DNA of 64,000 nucleotides, from positions 17,670,566-17,734,565 of the forward strand of contig CM048839.1 of the NCBI GenBank assembly GCA_026545765.1, given 5' to 3'. Under the pieces are notes generated by a model. It was not told the DNA's origin. It did no database searches and saw only the letters and a list, made by a program, of their open reading frames with translations. A program made the position numbers and the translations under genes. Below are positions 12,014 to 23,055 of this stretch, piece after piece (within the stretch, counting starts at the first letter, position 1; each line of letters begins with the position of its first letter). Origin of the DNA: Plantago major (taxonomy: Eukaryota > Streptophyta > Magnoliopsida > Lamiales > Plantaginaceae).

Positions 12014-12377
12014 TTCTCTCTAATTTTCTTGAATTTCTTTCTTTCCAAGGTTGTATGAATCTCATGATAGCTAGCTCCTCAAGTATGTACATACCTCATA
12101 GCAGATTCCCTCCCAGGGCTAAAGCAGATTAAGGGCAGAGAGGGTGAGGCCGGTCGTAGCGTCTAGTAGGAGAGGTGGCATGGGAGTGGAGCGTCCTACA
12201 ACAGATCGACCAGCAGGACTGCATAACTTATTTCTTGCAATCAAAACTATTTTATCACTTTATATCAAATGGTAATACGAAATTGAATTCAAGAAAATTC
12301 AAATAAACATCATTGTGCTTTCGCTTTATTGACCAACATAACAATTAAGTAAAATATAAAATTGACTCCACAAAACA
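12014..12377. other. Spacer between PPR relic and B3 gene
   Basis: Contains a GC-richer patch at about 12110-12230 (GGGCAGAGAGGGTGAGGCC and following) that is unlike the surrounding AT-rich DNA. I could not read it as a continuation of the PPR protein in any frame. The last part is probably the 3' UTR of the minus-strand B3 gene. Confidence 0.5.
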
Positions 12378-15300
12378 TTACATGAGCATATTAAAGAGGA
12401 CTTTAATATACTTGGGCAAGCCACCACGCTGTATACGTTTCCTTCTACGACTATCAATCTCTTTGCCCTTTCTCCTCGAATCGTAGCGTCCATCATCCCT
12501 ATTGCACCTGCTTCTAACATTTGGAAGTGCTCTCTCCACGCTATCATCAATACTTTCATCTTCACTTTCTTCATCAGTATCATTCTGCATCAAGTACCTT
12601 TGATTAGGACCTGATCCACCAGGGCCTGCAATGTTAGTAAGCCCTAGTTCTCCTAACATAGTTCGTAGCATGTCTGGAAGTTGTGTTTTTAAAGCCCGCA
12701 CTGCATTCAAAGCTTTTTCCCCGTGTGACCTTAGCTCTTTAATTTTCTGCTCAATGTTTTGAGCTTGCTCTTGAGATTCTCGCACTTCCTTTGACTTTTG
12801 AAGAACATGCCCCACTTTCCCCTTTCCCACTCGACAAGCTCTGTCATTTAACTCTAGCTTACTTATTTTACTCTTGTGTTCTTTCTCCTATAATCATAAG
12901 AAAACAACAATTCCAGAAAATTTAAGCCAACAATTACAATTAGTTACAATTTCACGACAACCCCAATTTAAAAGATAACTTACCACCTTTATCTTCTCCT
13001 CGCGATGGTACGGCTTACCATCTTCACTGATATCATCATCATCATCATCCATGTCATCGTCGTCCTTCCCATCATTTACCAGTGGAGCTAAACACTTACC
13101 CTTTCTCTTGGGAAGGGATATGTAAGAGGCCACCTCAAATTCAAGCTTCTTAGGATCGAGTACTTTAAACCTGAGTCTATGTCCTGCCCTGAACCTGTGT
13201 TTGTGTAAAAAAGTTTCCCATCCCTGACCACTTAGGAACTTCTTCTCCCTTTTTCCATGCCACAACATTTTATATAACTCTTCAGTATCACGCACTCTCA
13301 CATTTATCATGGTGTCAATTGATGGCAGTTGTAGTGCCCGGGCAGTTTCAGGGAAGATTAGCTGAAAGTTATAAATTATTAGATCAAGGACAAATAAATG
13401 TGATCCAATGCAATCTAATCAAATTACATTTCCATACTACGCTAGCTCTAGAAACTAAAAAGCTTACCAGTTGATAATTGGGTGCCAAAGCCTTCTTTCC
13501 GAGTAAAATATCACAAGTTATAGTTCGCTCCTTAGCAGATGATTCTTCATAAGACTCTCCAAAGAGTTGAATTGACTCGCCCAACTAAGTAAGGGCATGA
13601 AGATGTTGCATTAAGTTTACTTTAGATAGCATAAAGTAGATTTTTATTTAGTATGTCAAGAATCTCTTGGCACAATGGAATATTAAATAATATCAAAAGT
13701 CATAATATTCAACTTTTACGCAAAAATCAATATGAAAGATACATATGTATGAACATTCTTTTGTCTATTGAAGAAACACATAAACAAATTATCTAACCTC
13801 TTATTGTATTGTATTTTGAGATACACATAAAACATAATTCATATCTAGCTTTTGTTTATGCATAAAACAAAATATAAAATTGTTATACAGCCTTAACCGT
13901 GAAGTACATTGTTTATCATTGAGATAATGAATTAGCATATCTGTAGGTGTCTTATAGTGGGTCAAACAAATTAGAGAGAAACCGACATATTGGTAGTTGT
14001 TAATTTGGAATTGCAGTATTAGCACATATATTATCAACTGAATATATGAAGCTATTTACCCAAACCACTTAGTATAAGTTCGTGAATAGCCTATAGTTAA
14101 TGCTTGTTTACTACTTAATGCTAACATTAATCGAGTTTCTTCTCACAAAACTTTTGAGTTTATGTGCAAGTGCACTAAGTATGAAATGCACATAACGGGG
14201 TTACGTTCTATTCTTCGTAAGGTGAAATGACTAAGTAATATCAATATAAAATATCATATGTATACTCGTCAAAGTTCATGTGCAAGATCAAGTCATTGTG
14301 GTAGAACATACCTTTCTTTTCCTACAATATCTTTCAGGTTCATCAAAACTCTTCCTAGGTTTAGTAGATGATCTACCTCTGGATGTAGTCGGACGTCCAC
14401 TTAACTAAAAGATGGAAATGGAAACAGTCATTACTACATATGCTATACATATGAAAGAAAGAAATTGGTGTGCATATAAATACCTTTACTTTTTTACTGG
14501 TCTTATTGGTCTGCGCATCATTTTTTGTGGAGTTTGCTGGCCTAACTATCAGCGTTTGCCGCTTATTAAGATAACAATGTAGAAAACTTAGGACAGTCAT
14601 AAAGCAATGAACATGACATAAAATCATAAAGTATAATAAACATTTCAAAAGGAATAATGCAATATCGTTAACAAAAATACAAGTTAACAACACGCCATTG
14701 TCTATATCCCTTTTACATCTCATCTGAATAGTGGAATTAACGTACAATCATTTGGTTTCGTTGCAATTTATGTAACATTATATTTTAGGTAATAGTATAA
14801 CTTATAACATGTACCTTTCCTCTTCCTTGAAGTTTTTTTAGTGTTTCAGGAACCTTCACATTAGAATCGTTCGAGTCATTTGATGATAGACTATCACCCG
14901 AGTCAGTAGATAGACTATCGCATGATGAAGATAATGAACAATAAATCACCTAGAAAATCATAAAAATAACTAGTTTTGACATGATTGTAAGAAACATCAA
15001 GTGAATTATAATGAAGAATTTCAAGAGCATACAAATATTCTCATTAAGTTACTGGATACTAAATGAAAAGACACTAATTTCACTTGAAATCTAGGCATTA
15101 CACTGCTCTCTCGTTTTCTTTTTGTACCTTAATATTAATATATGCTTTTCTTTAAAAAGAAAAAGAAAAAATTATATAACTAAGTGGAACAACCGATTCG
15201 ATATACATAATTATTCGTGATTAGATAATTTTGAAGGTAGTCCACATATAAGATACACAGACGTTCTTACTTGGAATTTGAAACTTTACAAGTGAAGATG

Positions 15301-15484
15301 TTGGTAAAATGAAGAATTTTAAAAGCAGGAAATCAAATTCCTCTTTATGTACATGGCATATGAAATTGAAATTTATTGCTCAACAAATTACCTTTCTTTT
15401 CCCACTAAATGTTTCTTGAGCCCCTGTTGTATCTCGTGTAAGGTCAACAACTTGATCTCTTGAATATTTTGTTGACTCTTTCAT
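12378..15484 (-). CDS. B3-domain protein gene, multi-exon, start not resolved
   Basis: On the minus strand seven phase-compatible exons can be placed with GT..AG borders: 15484-15392, 14949-14815, 14561-14484, 14404-14312, 13584-13468, 13361-12984 and 12887-12378 (stop at 12378-12380). The B3 DNA-binding domain spans the exons at 13584-13468 and 13361-12984: KKALAPNYQL, LIFPETARALQLPS, INVRVRDTEELYKMLWHG, GQGWETFLHKHRFRAGHRLRFKVL. The GW..F....F..GH.LRF pattern is the B3 second half. An Asp-rich run (DDDDMDDDDDDISED) follows, then a coiled-coil-like stretch (QKSKEVRESQEQAQNIEQKIKEL) and a basic C-terminus. The upstream exons encode short polar, Ser/Lys-rich segments, several ending in basic residues such as KRK. 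B3 proteins are plant nuclear transcription factors; REM-type is my guess. The true start exon is unknown, so the gene may be truncated. Confidence 0.72.
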
Positions 15485-15803
15485 CTACATATGAAAAGGA
15501 TATAATTTATTATATTCTCAAAACATATATTATCTCCATTCAACTAAAAGCTTTTCTTTTTTCCGTTTCAGACATCTCGCTAAATTCCATTTCCTTCTTT
15601 GAAAACTCAATATCTCACGCTATCAATTTTAATCACTTTATTTCAAAATTTAACAATTCTCTATTGCTTTTTACAATTTAATTACTATTTTATCAATATA
15701 AATCATTTTTTACTTATATTTCTTAAAATCTGTGCAAAAATTAAATGGATTTGTGGAAGTATATGTGTGATTTGAAATAATAATTATTTATACCGTTAAA
15801 CTT

Positions 15804-16499
15804 TTGAATGTTACATGTGTATGTACCTTTTCATATGCACTAAGTTTTTCAACGGTGCAACATACACTGTACGGTAAAGTGGTGCCTTATCTTTCGATGC
15901 AGTTTGAGGACGATTATAAATCTAAGCATATAAAAAAGTTAGGTGAGTCATCAAGCCAAAACACATATACCATATATAATAAAGTACAACATGATAGAAT
16001 AAAAATTCTCCCTAACAAAATCAAGCAGGAGATATTTAATCTGAAAGCAACAACTTTACTATAGAATGTAATTTCAATAGAGGGTTTTTTTTTTCTTTTG
16101 TAAATTTGGTGTTAAACTTGTGATATGTGCCGTTATAAGTGGTTGATGTAGCCTGAACATTTCTTATGCCGATTTTTTGTGCTATAACATTAATATGTGT
16201 TTCCTTTGAAGAAATGGGTGAAACTAAGTGGGTCGAACAATTAGATGCATTATTAATAGATACACATACGTTATCACTTGAGACTGGTGACAAGTTATTA
16301 GTATTCAGAAGTAACAATGATGTCAAAATGAATAATTTTAAAAGCATAGAAATCAAATTCATATTTACATGGTAGGTGTGACTAGAAAGGATTAATAACA
16401 TATCAATACCTGTCTTTTCCCAGGTACTATTTTAGCTTCTGTACTATTCGACATTAGGTCAACAATTTGATTTCTTGAGTAATTTGTTGACTCTTATAT
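15804..16499 (-). pseudogene. Duplicated upstream exon block of the B3 gene, with stop
   Basis: 16499-16410 on the minus strand parallels the exon 15484-15392: both read ..ESTxYSRxQxVDL.. and end in a GKR-type basic end before a GTA donor, but this copy has TAA as its second codon and lacks one codon. The sequences upstream of each copy also match: about 15840-16060 resembles about 16570-16790 (shared TTAGGTGAGTCA, ACACATATACCATA and the CGTACGGTAAA type segments). So a block of roughly 750 bp was duplicated in tandem. Whether either copy is used in mature mRNA cannot be told from sequence. Confidence 0.55.
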
Positions 16500-16799
16500 C
16501 TACAAATGAAAAATACAAGATTTTATTAAATATGATTCACCACAAAGTTATATATATATATATATACATTTTCTTCTCCACTGTGCTTTTCAGCATGTGC
16601 AGCAGACCTCGTACGGTAAAATGGCCCTATACCTCCCAATGTAGTTTCGGGTTTATTAAGCTAAAAGCATGATAGAAAAGTTAGGTGAGTCACAAAGAAA
16701 AACACATATACCATAAATAAAAATAAAAGGATAGAATGAAGTTTCCCAATCATCATCAAGCACGAGATCTTACCAGAGGGCAGCAACTCTCCTGTGTAA

Positions 16800-17340
16800 A
16801 GACTCTGTCAAAGTTTCTTTGTTTTCCTTTTGTTATAGTTTAGTGTAGTAGCTTTATAGGAGTTCTTTTGCCGTAGATAGCTTTGGTATTAATGTCATGA
16901 CGCATGTTGCTACGGTCCGAGGATTTCTTATGATTGTTTTTGGGATATAATATTAATACATTTTGCCTTTTCGGAAGCAAAAAAACTTGGTGAAATAAAA
17001 CGGTATCAACCTATTAGGTACGCATAATAAATAACAATTAGCAAATTTTGATGAGTGTAAATCCTCGAAGATATGTATATTTTCTCGACTAAAATTGGAA
17101 ATTTACAAGTTAATAAGCCAAAACTATACGTACACAAGAGAAAGATGAAGTTTCATTGCATATAAATCAAATCAGGAATGTTAAACGCATAACACTTTTT
17201 ACTAAAAGCATGACACTTTTTTAACATATTCCAAATCATCACACAATTACAGTACTTCATGAAACAGTCCATTAACTTCAAAATATTATGATTTTTACCT
17301 AAAAAAACTTATTTTTACGAATCCCCATCCTTGATCGGGG
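16800..17340. other. Spacer upstream of the B3 gene
   Basis: AT-rich sequence with no recognised gene or repeat structure. It may include the real promoter and 5' exons of the minus-strand B3 gene, which I could not identify. Confidence 0.4.
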
Positions 17341-17365
17341 CTCCGGTACTAACCCTAACAGAGAG

Positions 17366-17670
17366 CTCTGATCTGGAGCTGAACTGCTCCAGATCGAAGC
17401 TATTTCAAGCTCCAACATCGAAGCGGAGCTTGAGAAGCTCCGATCTCGGAGCTTGAAGAAGCTCCACATCGGAACTCTAGTTCTCGCGTACTGGGAGAAA
17501 CAGTTTCTTCTCGCTGCCGTGTGGATGCCAGCTCAATAGTCAAGCATTGTCACGGCTGCCGTGGTGCTGCCATATCAGTGCTTGGCAGTGTCACGGTTGC
17601 TAGAATGCTGTTGTGGCTGCCTCATGGCTGCCACAACAGCTATTTGGCAGCCGTGACGCTCCCAAACCAT
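17366..17670. repeat. Inverted-repeat-rich segment (GGAGCT/AGCTCC and GGCTGCC/GGCAGCC)
   Basis: At 17366-17480 the words GAGCT and AGCTCC alternate about ten times, for example TCTGGAGCTGAACTGCTCCAGA, a short stem of which each arm is under ten bases. From about 17510 to 17660 a second set alternates GGCTGCC with GGCAGCC and TGTCACGG with CCGTGAC. The result is a run of potential hairpins in otherwise AT-rich DNA. A related AGCTCC array occurs at 45141-45385. Confidence 0.75.
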
Positions 17671-17699
17671 TTTTGAGTGTTTTTAATCGATTTTTTTTG

Positions 17700-19830
17700 A
17701 ATTTTTTAATAAAATTTTAGCCAATATAAACATACTAATGCAGTAGATTAAGTATTCACGACTACGATTATCAAATTAAAACAATACATACATCTTCAGA
17801 TTAATGATCATTTCCATAATCCAACCAATACTTCACGACATGGTTTTTTATCGTGTCATGGCATTGTAGTGTGTATACGTTTATACATTTTCATAAATGT
17901 GGGATTTGATAGGTTTTACGGAAAAAAGAAGAAAAATGGGACTAATTCTATATTTTATTATCATTTGGAGGGCCTTTTGCAATATGTTAAAAAGTGTCAT
18001 GCGTTTATTAAAAAATTTCATGTGTTTAACATTCCTACGATTCCAGGTAAGTCGAACAAGCTTTCCAAACTGGATCGGTGACTTAATCGTACCAAGCAAT
18101 CATCCGGCCCACCAATGAACAGATTGGGCCACCCGCTGCTGGTTTGGGGGCTATATGGCCCACTGCTCAATAATATCAATGAGTTCAACTATCCAACAAC
18201 CAAATCCAAGATTTTTGTACAATAGCTAGTGACGTTGTATAAAAACGGTCAAGTCTAAATCCACTAAGCAAATTGTATGAGAAGATTTACAGTTCAATTT
18301 AAATCATATCGATCTGTTCATTTTACTCTTCCAATTTCAATTTGGTACGTGATTGGTTTTGGTTTTTCTTGGATCATGGTGTTACTCATGTTTTTTTTGG
18401 AGAATTAAGACTAGCATTACACCCATGCCATGATGGACTCGAACATAATGTTAATTAGGGTGAGTTATAGTTTTCATAAATCGTAAAATAGAATTGAGGG
18501 CCATATGTGATCTTTATTCGTATTCCTTTTTTTTTTTCTTCATCTGCACCGATCATAAACCTCATAACTGTAGCCACGGTCAAAAAAAAAAAAAAATTGA
18601 AAAGGCATAATTCAAATTACTTGTCTTTCTCTAGAAAAATCTTCAACATAATTCTTAATCATAATTTTATAACCCTATGTGAAGTCTCATGAAATTTGCT
18701 ACTCAGTCGATGACCAAATTGTATCAAATCATCAACCAGCCCATCATTGAACTCATTGGACTGCCTGATTCTGGTGTGTGGGCTAAATTATGGCCCACTA
18801 GCTGCTCACTAATATCCCAGCGTTTTTCATAACACTACATTGTATTCTGATGTTTTTCTCTCTATGTGACTATGTTTCTAATTTACAAACGCACATGCCT
18901 AGTGGACGTAATGAAACTAAATATCATGTGAATCCATTCTTGTTAATTTGTATATATATAAAATGTTTAATTGTATAATTGGCATACTAAATTAATACAT
19001 ACGGAGTATACTACGTCCTTTCTAGAACGAACATGTTTATCTATTGATTTTTTTATTAATGTAGTTTTTCGAAATAAAGTTTCATGATGGCTAGAAGTGA
19101 CGGGAAAACTTAAAAGGCGTTTGCTTCAACCCAAATGAGAGTCATTATATTATAGGTACTACTTCATGTCATCATCATAGTCCCATTACTAAGTAGAAAA
19201 TTAAGAAATCAAGAGGAAATTTTGAAAAAATAACTAGAATTTTCCACGTGATTCAATGGATTGATCAAATATCTCTGGGGTTTTTGATCATATTCACTTA
19301 ATAACAAGTACAGTATAATCATTATTCTAATTGAATGCCTAAATAGAGAAAAATTGACGTGTTTCTAATCACCTATAGCACAATGAGTTATTTTTAATAC
19401 AAAATTCATGACAGTTGCAAGGAAAGCACACTCACTAAACTCCACTTAGCTAAATGCTTGGAACAAAAGTGCTCTAAAACGAGCTTTTCCATAACCCAAT
19501 CTTATCCATACATGATCTCAGATCTCAATAATCTACCTTTTAAGCAACTTGTTAAATTATGTCACTGAATTAATTAAGGTAACACATAACAAACATGTGT
19601 TACTTGGTTTTCTTTTATTTTGTCCTTTTAAAATTTACTGAAATCTTATATTCTTAACAACAAACACATGACCAGTACACCACTCAAATCTTCCAGGATC
19701 GGCGGCAATCAGCCCATATTAGGTGTAACTGTATTGTAATTTGAGTGGTTTGGATTGTAATAATTTGGTCATTGTGTATTGACCATTGGCACTTGATTTT
19801 GACCCCCTTGTATTAGAAAATAGTAGTATC
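17700..19830. other. Intergenic, no gene; one diverged internal duplication
   Basis: No coding sequence was recognised. Two stretches, about 18060-18180 and 18705-18820, resemble each other in word order: a TCATC..GGCCCA or AGCCCA start, a TGAAC..ATTGG word, a TGGTxTG..GGGCTA word, then ATGGCCCACT and CTCA.TAATATC. They look like two diverged copies of one repeat about 650 bp apart. Poly(T) at 18526-18538 and poly(A) at 18583-18596 are also present. Confidence 0.5.
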
Positions 19831-20089
19831 ACTACAAGAAAACTGTCAAACAGTAACGGAACACTATAAATGTTGAGAGACTGGTGTTCTCGAGACACTG
19901 GCTAGCTGCGATACTAGTGTTGCCAGAACACCAGCTAGTTGACATTCTGTTTTGTCTTTATTCACAAACTAATGTGTGCATGGATTTTATAGCAAAAGTG
20001 AGTATGTCTGCATCTTGAATCGTTCGAATATAAGGATGTCTTTTAACATCGAACTTTAAGAGAAAGAAGGGTATGATGGTTTTGCCTTC

Positions 20090-21330
20090 CTCACAAAAAG
20101 GGGGAGAGTGATGAGTTGTGCTATCTAACCTTTTTATATTAATGATGTCTGGTTTCATGTTTCTGGTCTTTAGTATGTTGGAGTATGCTGGTCTGTAGTT
20201 TTTTTAATTCTGTGTTTAACTTATGTTTTATATCTAAGCACATTCTTCGATTAAGGGGGAGAAATCTTTCTTGTTTCGAGGGGGAGTTTAGTATATGTTT
20301 ATCTGCACTAATTCATTTGGTTTAGCTTTTGTGAAGAAAGGCACAAGGGGGGAGAATGTAAATGTGAGTATTTTTATAGTGTTAATCTTGGTGTGTCAGG
20401 AACACGCAAGATACACACTGATATGCAAAACAGTTCTCAGTGTTTTTATCTGGTGTCGCGTGAACCTTTGGATTCGCGAAGTTCTCGATATTTTATCTCG
20501 TGTGCATGAGAACACTTTGGATTCGAGAATTAGTGTCTTGGAAAAACATTGTACAACAAATTTCTGATTAGGTTTTGCCTTTATTCACTTTATTTCATTT
20601 CCTAATTGGTTCCACAATTTTAGTTAGTGTTATGCAGATATATAACTAGGTTGGAAGAGATTGGATATTACAAGGAGATCTTGGATATATTCAAGAAAGA
20701 AGATATCGCTTAGAACTAGGAGAAGAAGTCGATTAGGACTCAAATTGCAAGCTATGAAGATCATGACAAATCTGATGTGCTCTGGATGTTTTTGGATGCT
20801 ATATATACATCAAGAGCTCATCAAGATAGATACGGGAATCAAGCAAGAAAAACCGAGAGTTTATACATTCTTAGATTCGTGATTTTTGTCAACATTTTCT
20901 AAACTTTTTCTATCTAGTTTTCTCTGTGTGATTCAGCGATTGATAGGTAGATTGGTAGATGTAGCTCTTTACGATTGCTTAGTTGTTTTTCATCTAGAAA
21001 TGTTCGCAAGAATAGATCTAGAGTAGTTCTTTGTATTCATTATCAACATACGTATAGTGGATATTTTTTTCTATGAGGCTCGGTGGATTATAGAAATATA
21101 ATCTGCTATAAACTTATCTCGTTGTCTTTTATTCCGATGTTAATCTCTGTGTTTAGGATAAGTTTCTGTTTCTGTTTATAATTTATCTGTTTATCTTTTT
21201 CATCGATACGATTACACCATAGAATCTTTCTTATCAGAATTCCGTGTTCTGAATACACCAAGTCGCAGTTTAGCCTAGTTTATACAAAATTCCGGTCCGA
21301 TTGCATTTAACAAACACACATGATTATCAA
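20090..21330 (+). mobile_element. 3' end of a Sirevirus-like Ty1/copia element: polypurine tracts and LTR
   Basis: Four polypurine-tract-like motifs lie in order: AAAAAGGGGGAGAG (20095-20108), TTAAGGGGGAGAAA (about 20253), CGAGGGGGAG (about 20277) and AAGGGGGGAGAATG (about 20345). Repeated polypurine tracts before the 3' LTR are an established mark of the Sirevirus branch of Ty1/copia. The LTR would begin with TG at 20357 directly after the last tract. It continues with inverted words (TTCGCGAAG, TCTCGTGTGCATGAGAAC) and a TATATA box near 20801. The right end is unclear; candidate CA ends are at about 21259 and 21319. No gag or pol sequence remains, so this is a fragment or a remnant joined to other DNA. 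Confidence 0.65.
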
Positions 21331-22051
21331 TCGACATCTTTTTGAGTTATGTAAAATGTTGGTTATTCCATCACGTCTAATTGGATTGCAAACTCTACTT
21401 TTTTATCAGGCAACATGCATGAATGCCTAGACATACTAACTAGACGATGGGGTTGTAATATTTTCATTCATCTACAATTTAATATGAAATTTGCTTGAAA
21501 CCATAGTCGAATGTCAAGTTGCGAGTGCAATGTCCTTTGCAATTGTAGGGGTTGTAAGGTGGAAGTTTTTTGTATACTTGTGAGCGTGCTCTTTTTAACT
21601 TTGATTGGTTTTTAACAAAATCTTGCCTACTAATAATCAGAACCAAAAAAATAAAGAAAAACAAAAGAGGATCGGGATCCTATACCCACTTTATTGATTG
21701 TAACTTTATCTTCCCTTTAAATAAAAATGTCTCAAAATGCTATTTACTAGAAAAAACAGTTGTAGTCTGAAAAATTAGACCATTGAATCGTTAGCCGAAG
21801 AGCTAACGGGTCTAAAAGCTCGTCGAACCAGTTCAGAACCATACTCACCTCGTTCCAATATCAAAGTTGGTGAAAACCGTTCAAATACTAACTATTTGTG
21901 CCGCTTTTTAAACCTACCGGTTTTCTGGATAGTTACTCTTTTTTTTTTTTTACATATAATGATATTGGCCATATAAAATGTTCTCTTAAAGATTATATAT
22001 TTTGTCCCCATTATCCCAAAAATCAAAGGAAGGCTTATATTATAAAAATCC
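21330..22051. other. Intergenic spacer
   Basis: AT-rich, with a poly(T) tract at 21941-21952. No gene or structured repeat seen. Confidence 0.5.
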
Positions 22052-22053
22052 TA

Positions 22054-22312
22054 CTCCCTCCATTTCATTAAAAATAAAACAATTGTGTTGCACACAAATT
22101 TTAAGGAAAATGTATAGAAGTATGTGATCCCCAAAAATATGTGGTGGAGAATGACTATGCAATATTAATTGAATGGAAAAGTACATGTGGGCTCGAAAAT
22201 GTATGGTTAGAAATGCGTTTTATTATAAAACTAATTTACATAAAAGTAAATGTAACACTTTTAGTGAAACGTTTAAAACGAAAAATTGTAATAATTTTAG
22301 TGAAACTAGGAG
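22054..22312. mobile_element. MITE family 1, copy A (259 bp), TA target duplication
   Basis: The left end CTCCCTCCATTTCATTAAAA pairs with the reverse complement of the right end, CTCCTAGTTTCACTAAAATT. TA flanks both sides (22052-22053, 22313-22314). The interior (for example TATGTGGTGGAGAATGA) is about the same as copy B at 29697-29957, so both descend from one Stowaway-like family. It sits about 300 bp upstream of the PADRE gene start. Confidence 0.9.
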
Positions 22313-22493
22313 TATTTTGTAACTCTAAAACATAGCACATGCAATTACAAGCTTCTACACAAACCCCACTATCTTAATTAAACATTCACCATTAAAACAC
22401 ACCATGAATTACTACTAGCTAGCAAACAAAAGTTGTTTTAAAAGAAAAGGAAATAAAGAAATAAACATAAGGAAAGGGGAAATGCCTCATGTT

Positions 22494-22502
22494 CTATAAA
22501 TG
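22494..22502 (+). promoter_or_regulatory. Probable TATA box of PADRE gene 1
   Basis: CTATAAATG lies about 115 bp before the ATG at 22615, a normal distance for a plant TATA box plus a short 5' UTR. No experiment supports it; the call rests on match and position. Confidence 0.6.
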
Positions 22503-22614
22503 CTCACTTCACAGACACCCACTAAAATTCCCATCACAACAAACACTCTCATTTCTCATCAAACATTTCCTCAACAAAAACATACTGCTACAACATAGTA
22601 ATATATAATCCATC

Positions 22615-23055
22615 ATGGGTATATGCACATCTTGCGACAAGTACTCAACAAATGAAGAATTTGCCACATCCAAATTGATCCTAGAAAACGGTTCACTACA
22701 AGAGTTTCACTACCCGGTTAAGGTTTCCTACCTTTTGCTAAACAATTCATCTTCTTTCATTTGCAACGCCGATGAAATGGACTTCGACGGTGTCGTATCA
22801 GCGATGAAGGATTACGAGGAGTTGCAGCCCGGTCAGCTTTACTTTGCGCTACCATTGAGCCGGTTGAACCGGAGGCTCCAACCGGAGGAGATGGCTTCTT
22901 TGGCCATGAAAGCTAGTGCTGGTCTAACCAAAATTGGTGGAGACGTTTGCGTAAAGCCGAAGAAAGTGGTGGTGGAATGCGTCGGAAACGGGAAGAAGTG
23001 TGGTGGTGGTAGGCGGAGGGAGTTCACGGCGAAGTTGAGTACCATTGCCGAGTAG
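22615..23055 (+). CDS. PADRE-domain (DUF4228) protein, 146 aa, intronless
   Basis: A small one-exon gene. The N-terminus MGICTSC has Gly2 for possible N-myristoylation and Cys4/Cys7 for possible palmitoylation, suggesting membrane attachment. The PADRE core follows: KLILENGSLQEFHYPVKVSYLL (residues 20-41; read as two halves around the Gly-Ser turn), SSFICNADEMDFD (46-58), LQPGQLYFALPLSRL (70-84) and a helix LQPEEMASLAMKAS. The C-terminus is Lys/Arg/Gly-rich and disordered, ending FTAKLSTIAE. PADRE genes are named for response to pathogens and abiotic stress; their biochemical role is unsettled. A paralogue with the same ends lies at 42963-43388. A TATA box is at 22494 and a MITE just upstream. 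Confidence 0.92.
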   Translation: MGICTSCDKYSTNEEFATSKLILENGSLQEFHYPVKVSYLLLNNSSSFICNADEMDFDGVVSAMKDYEELQPGQLYFALPLSRLNRRLQPEEMASLAMKASAGLTKIGGDVCVKPKKVVVECVGNGKKCGGGRRREFTAKLSTIAE

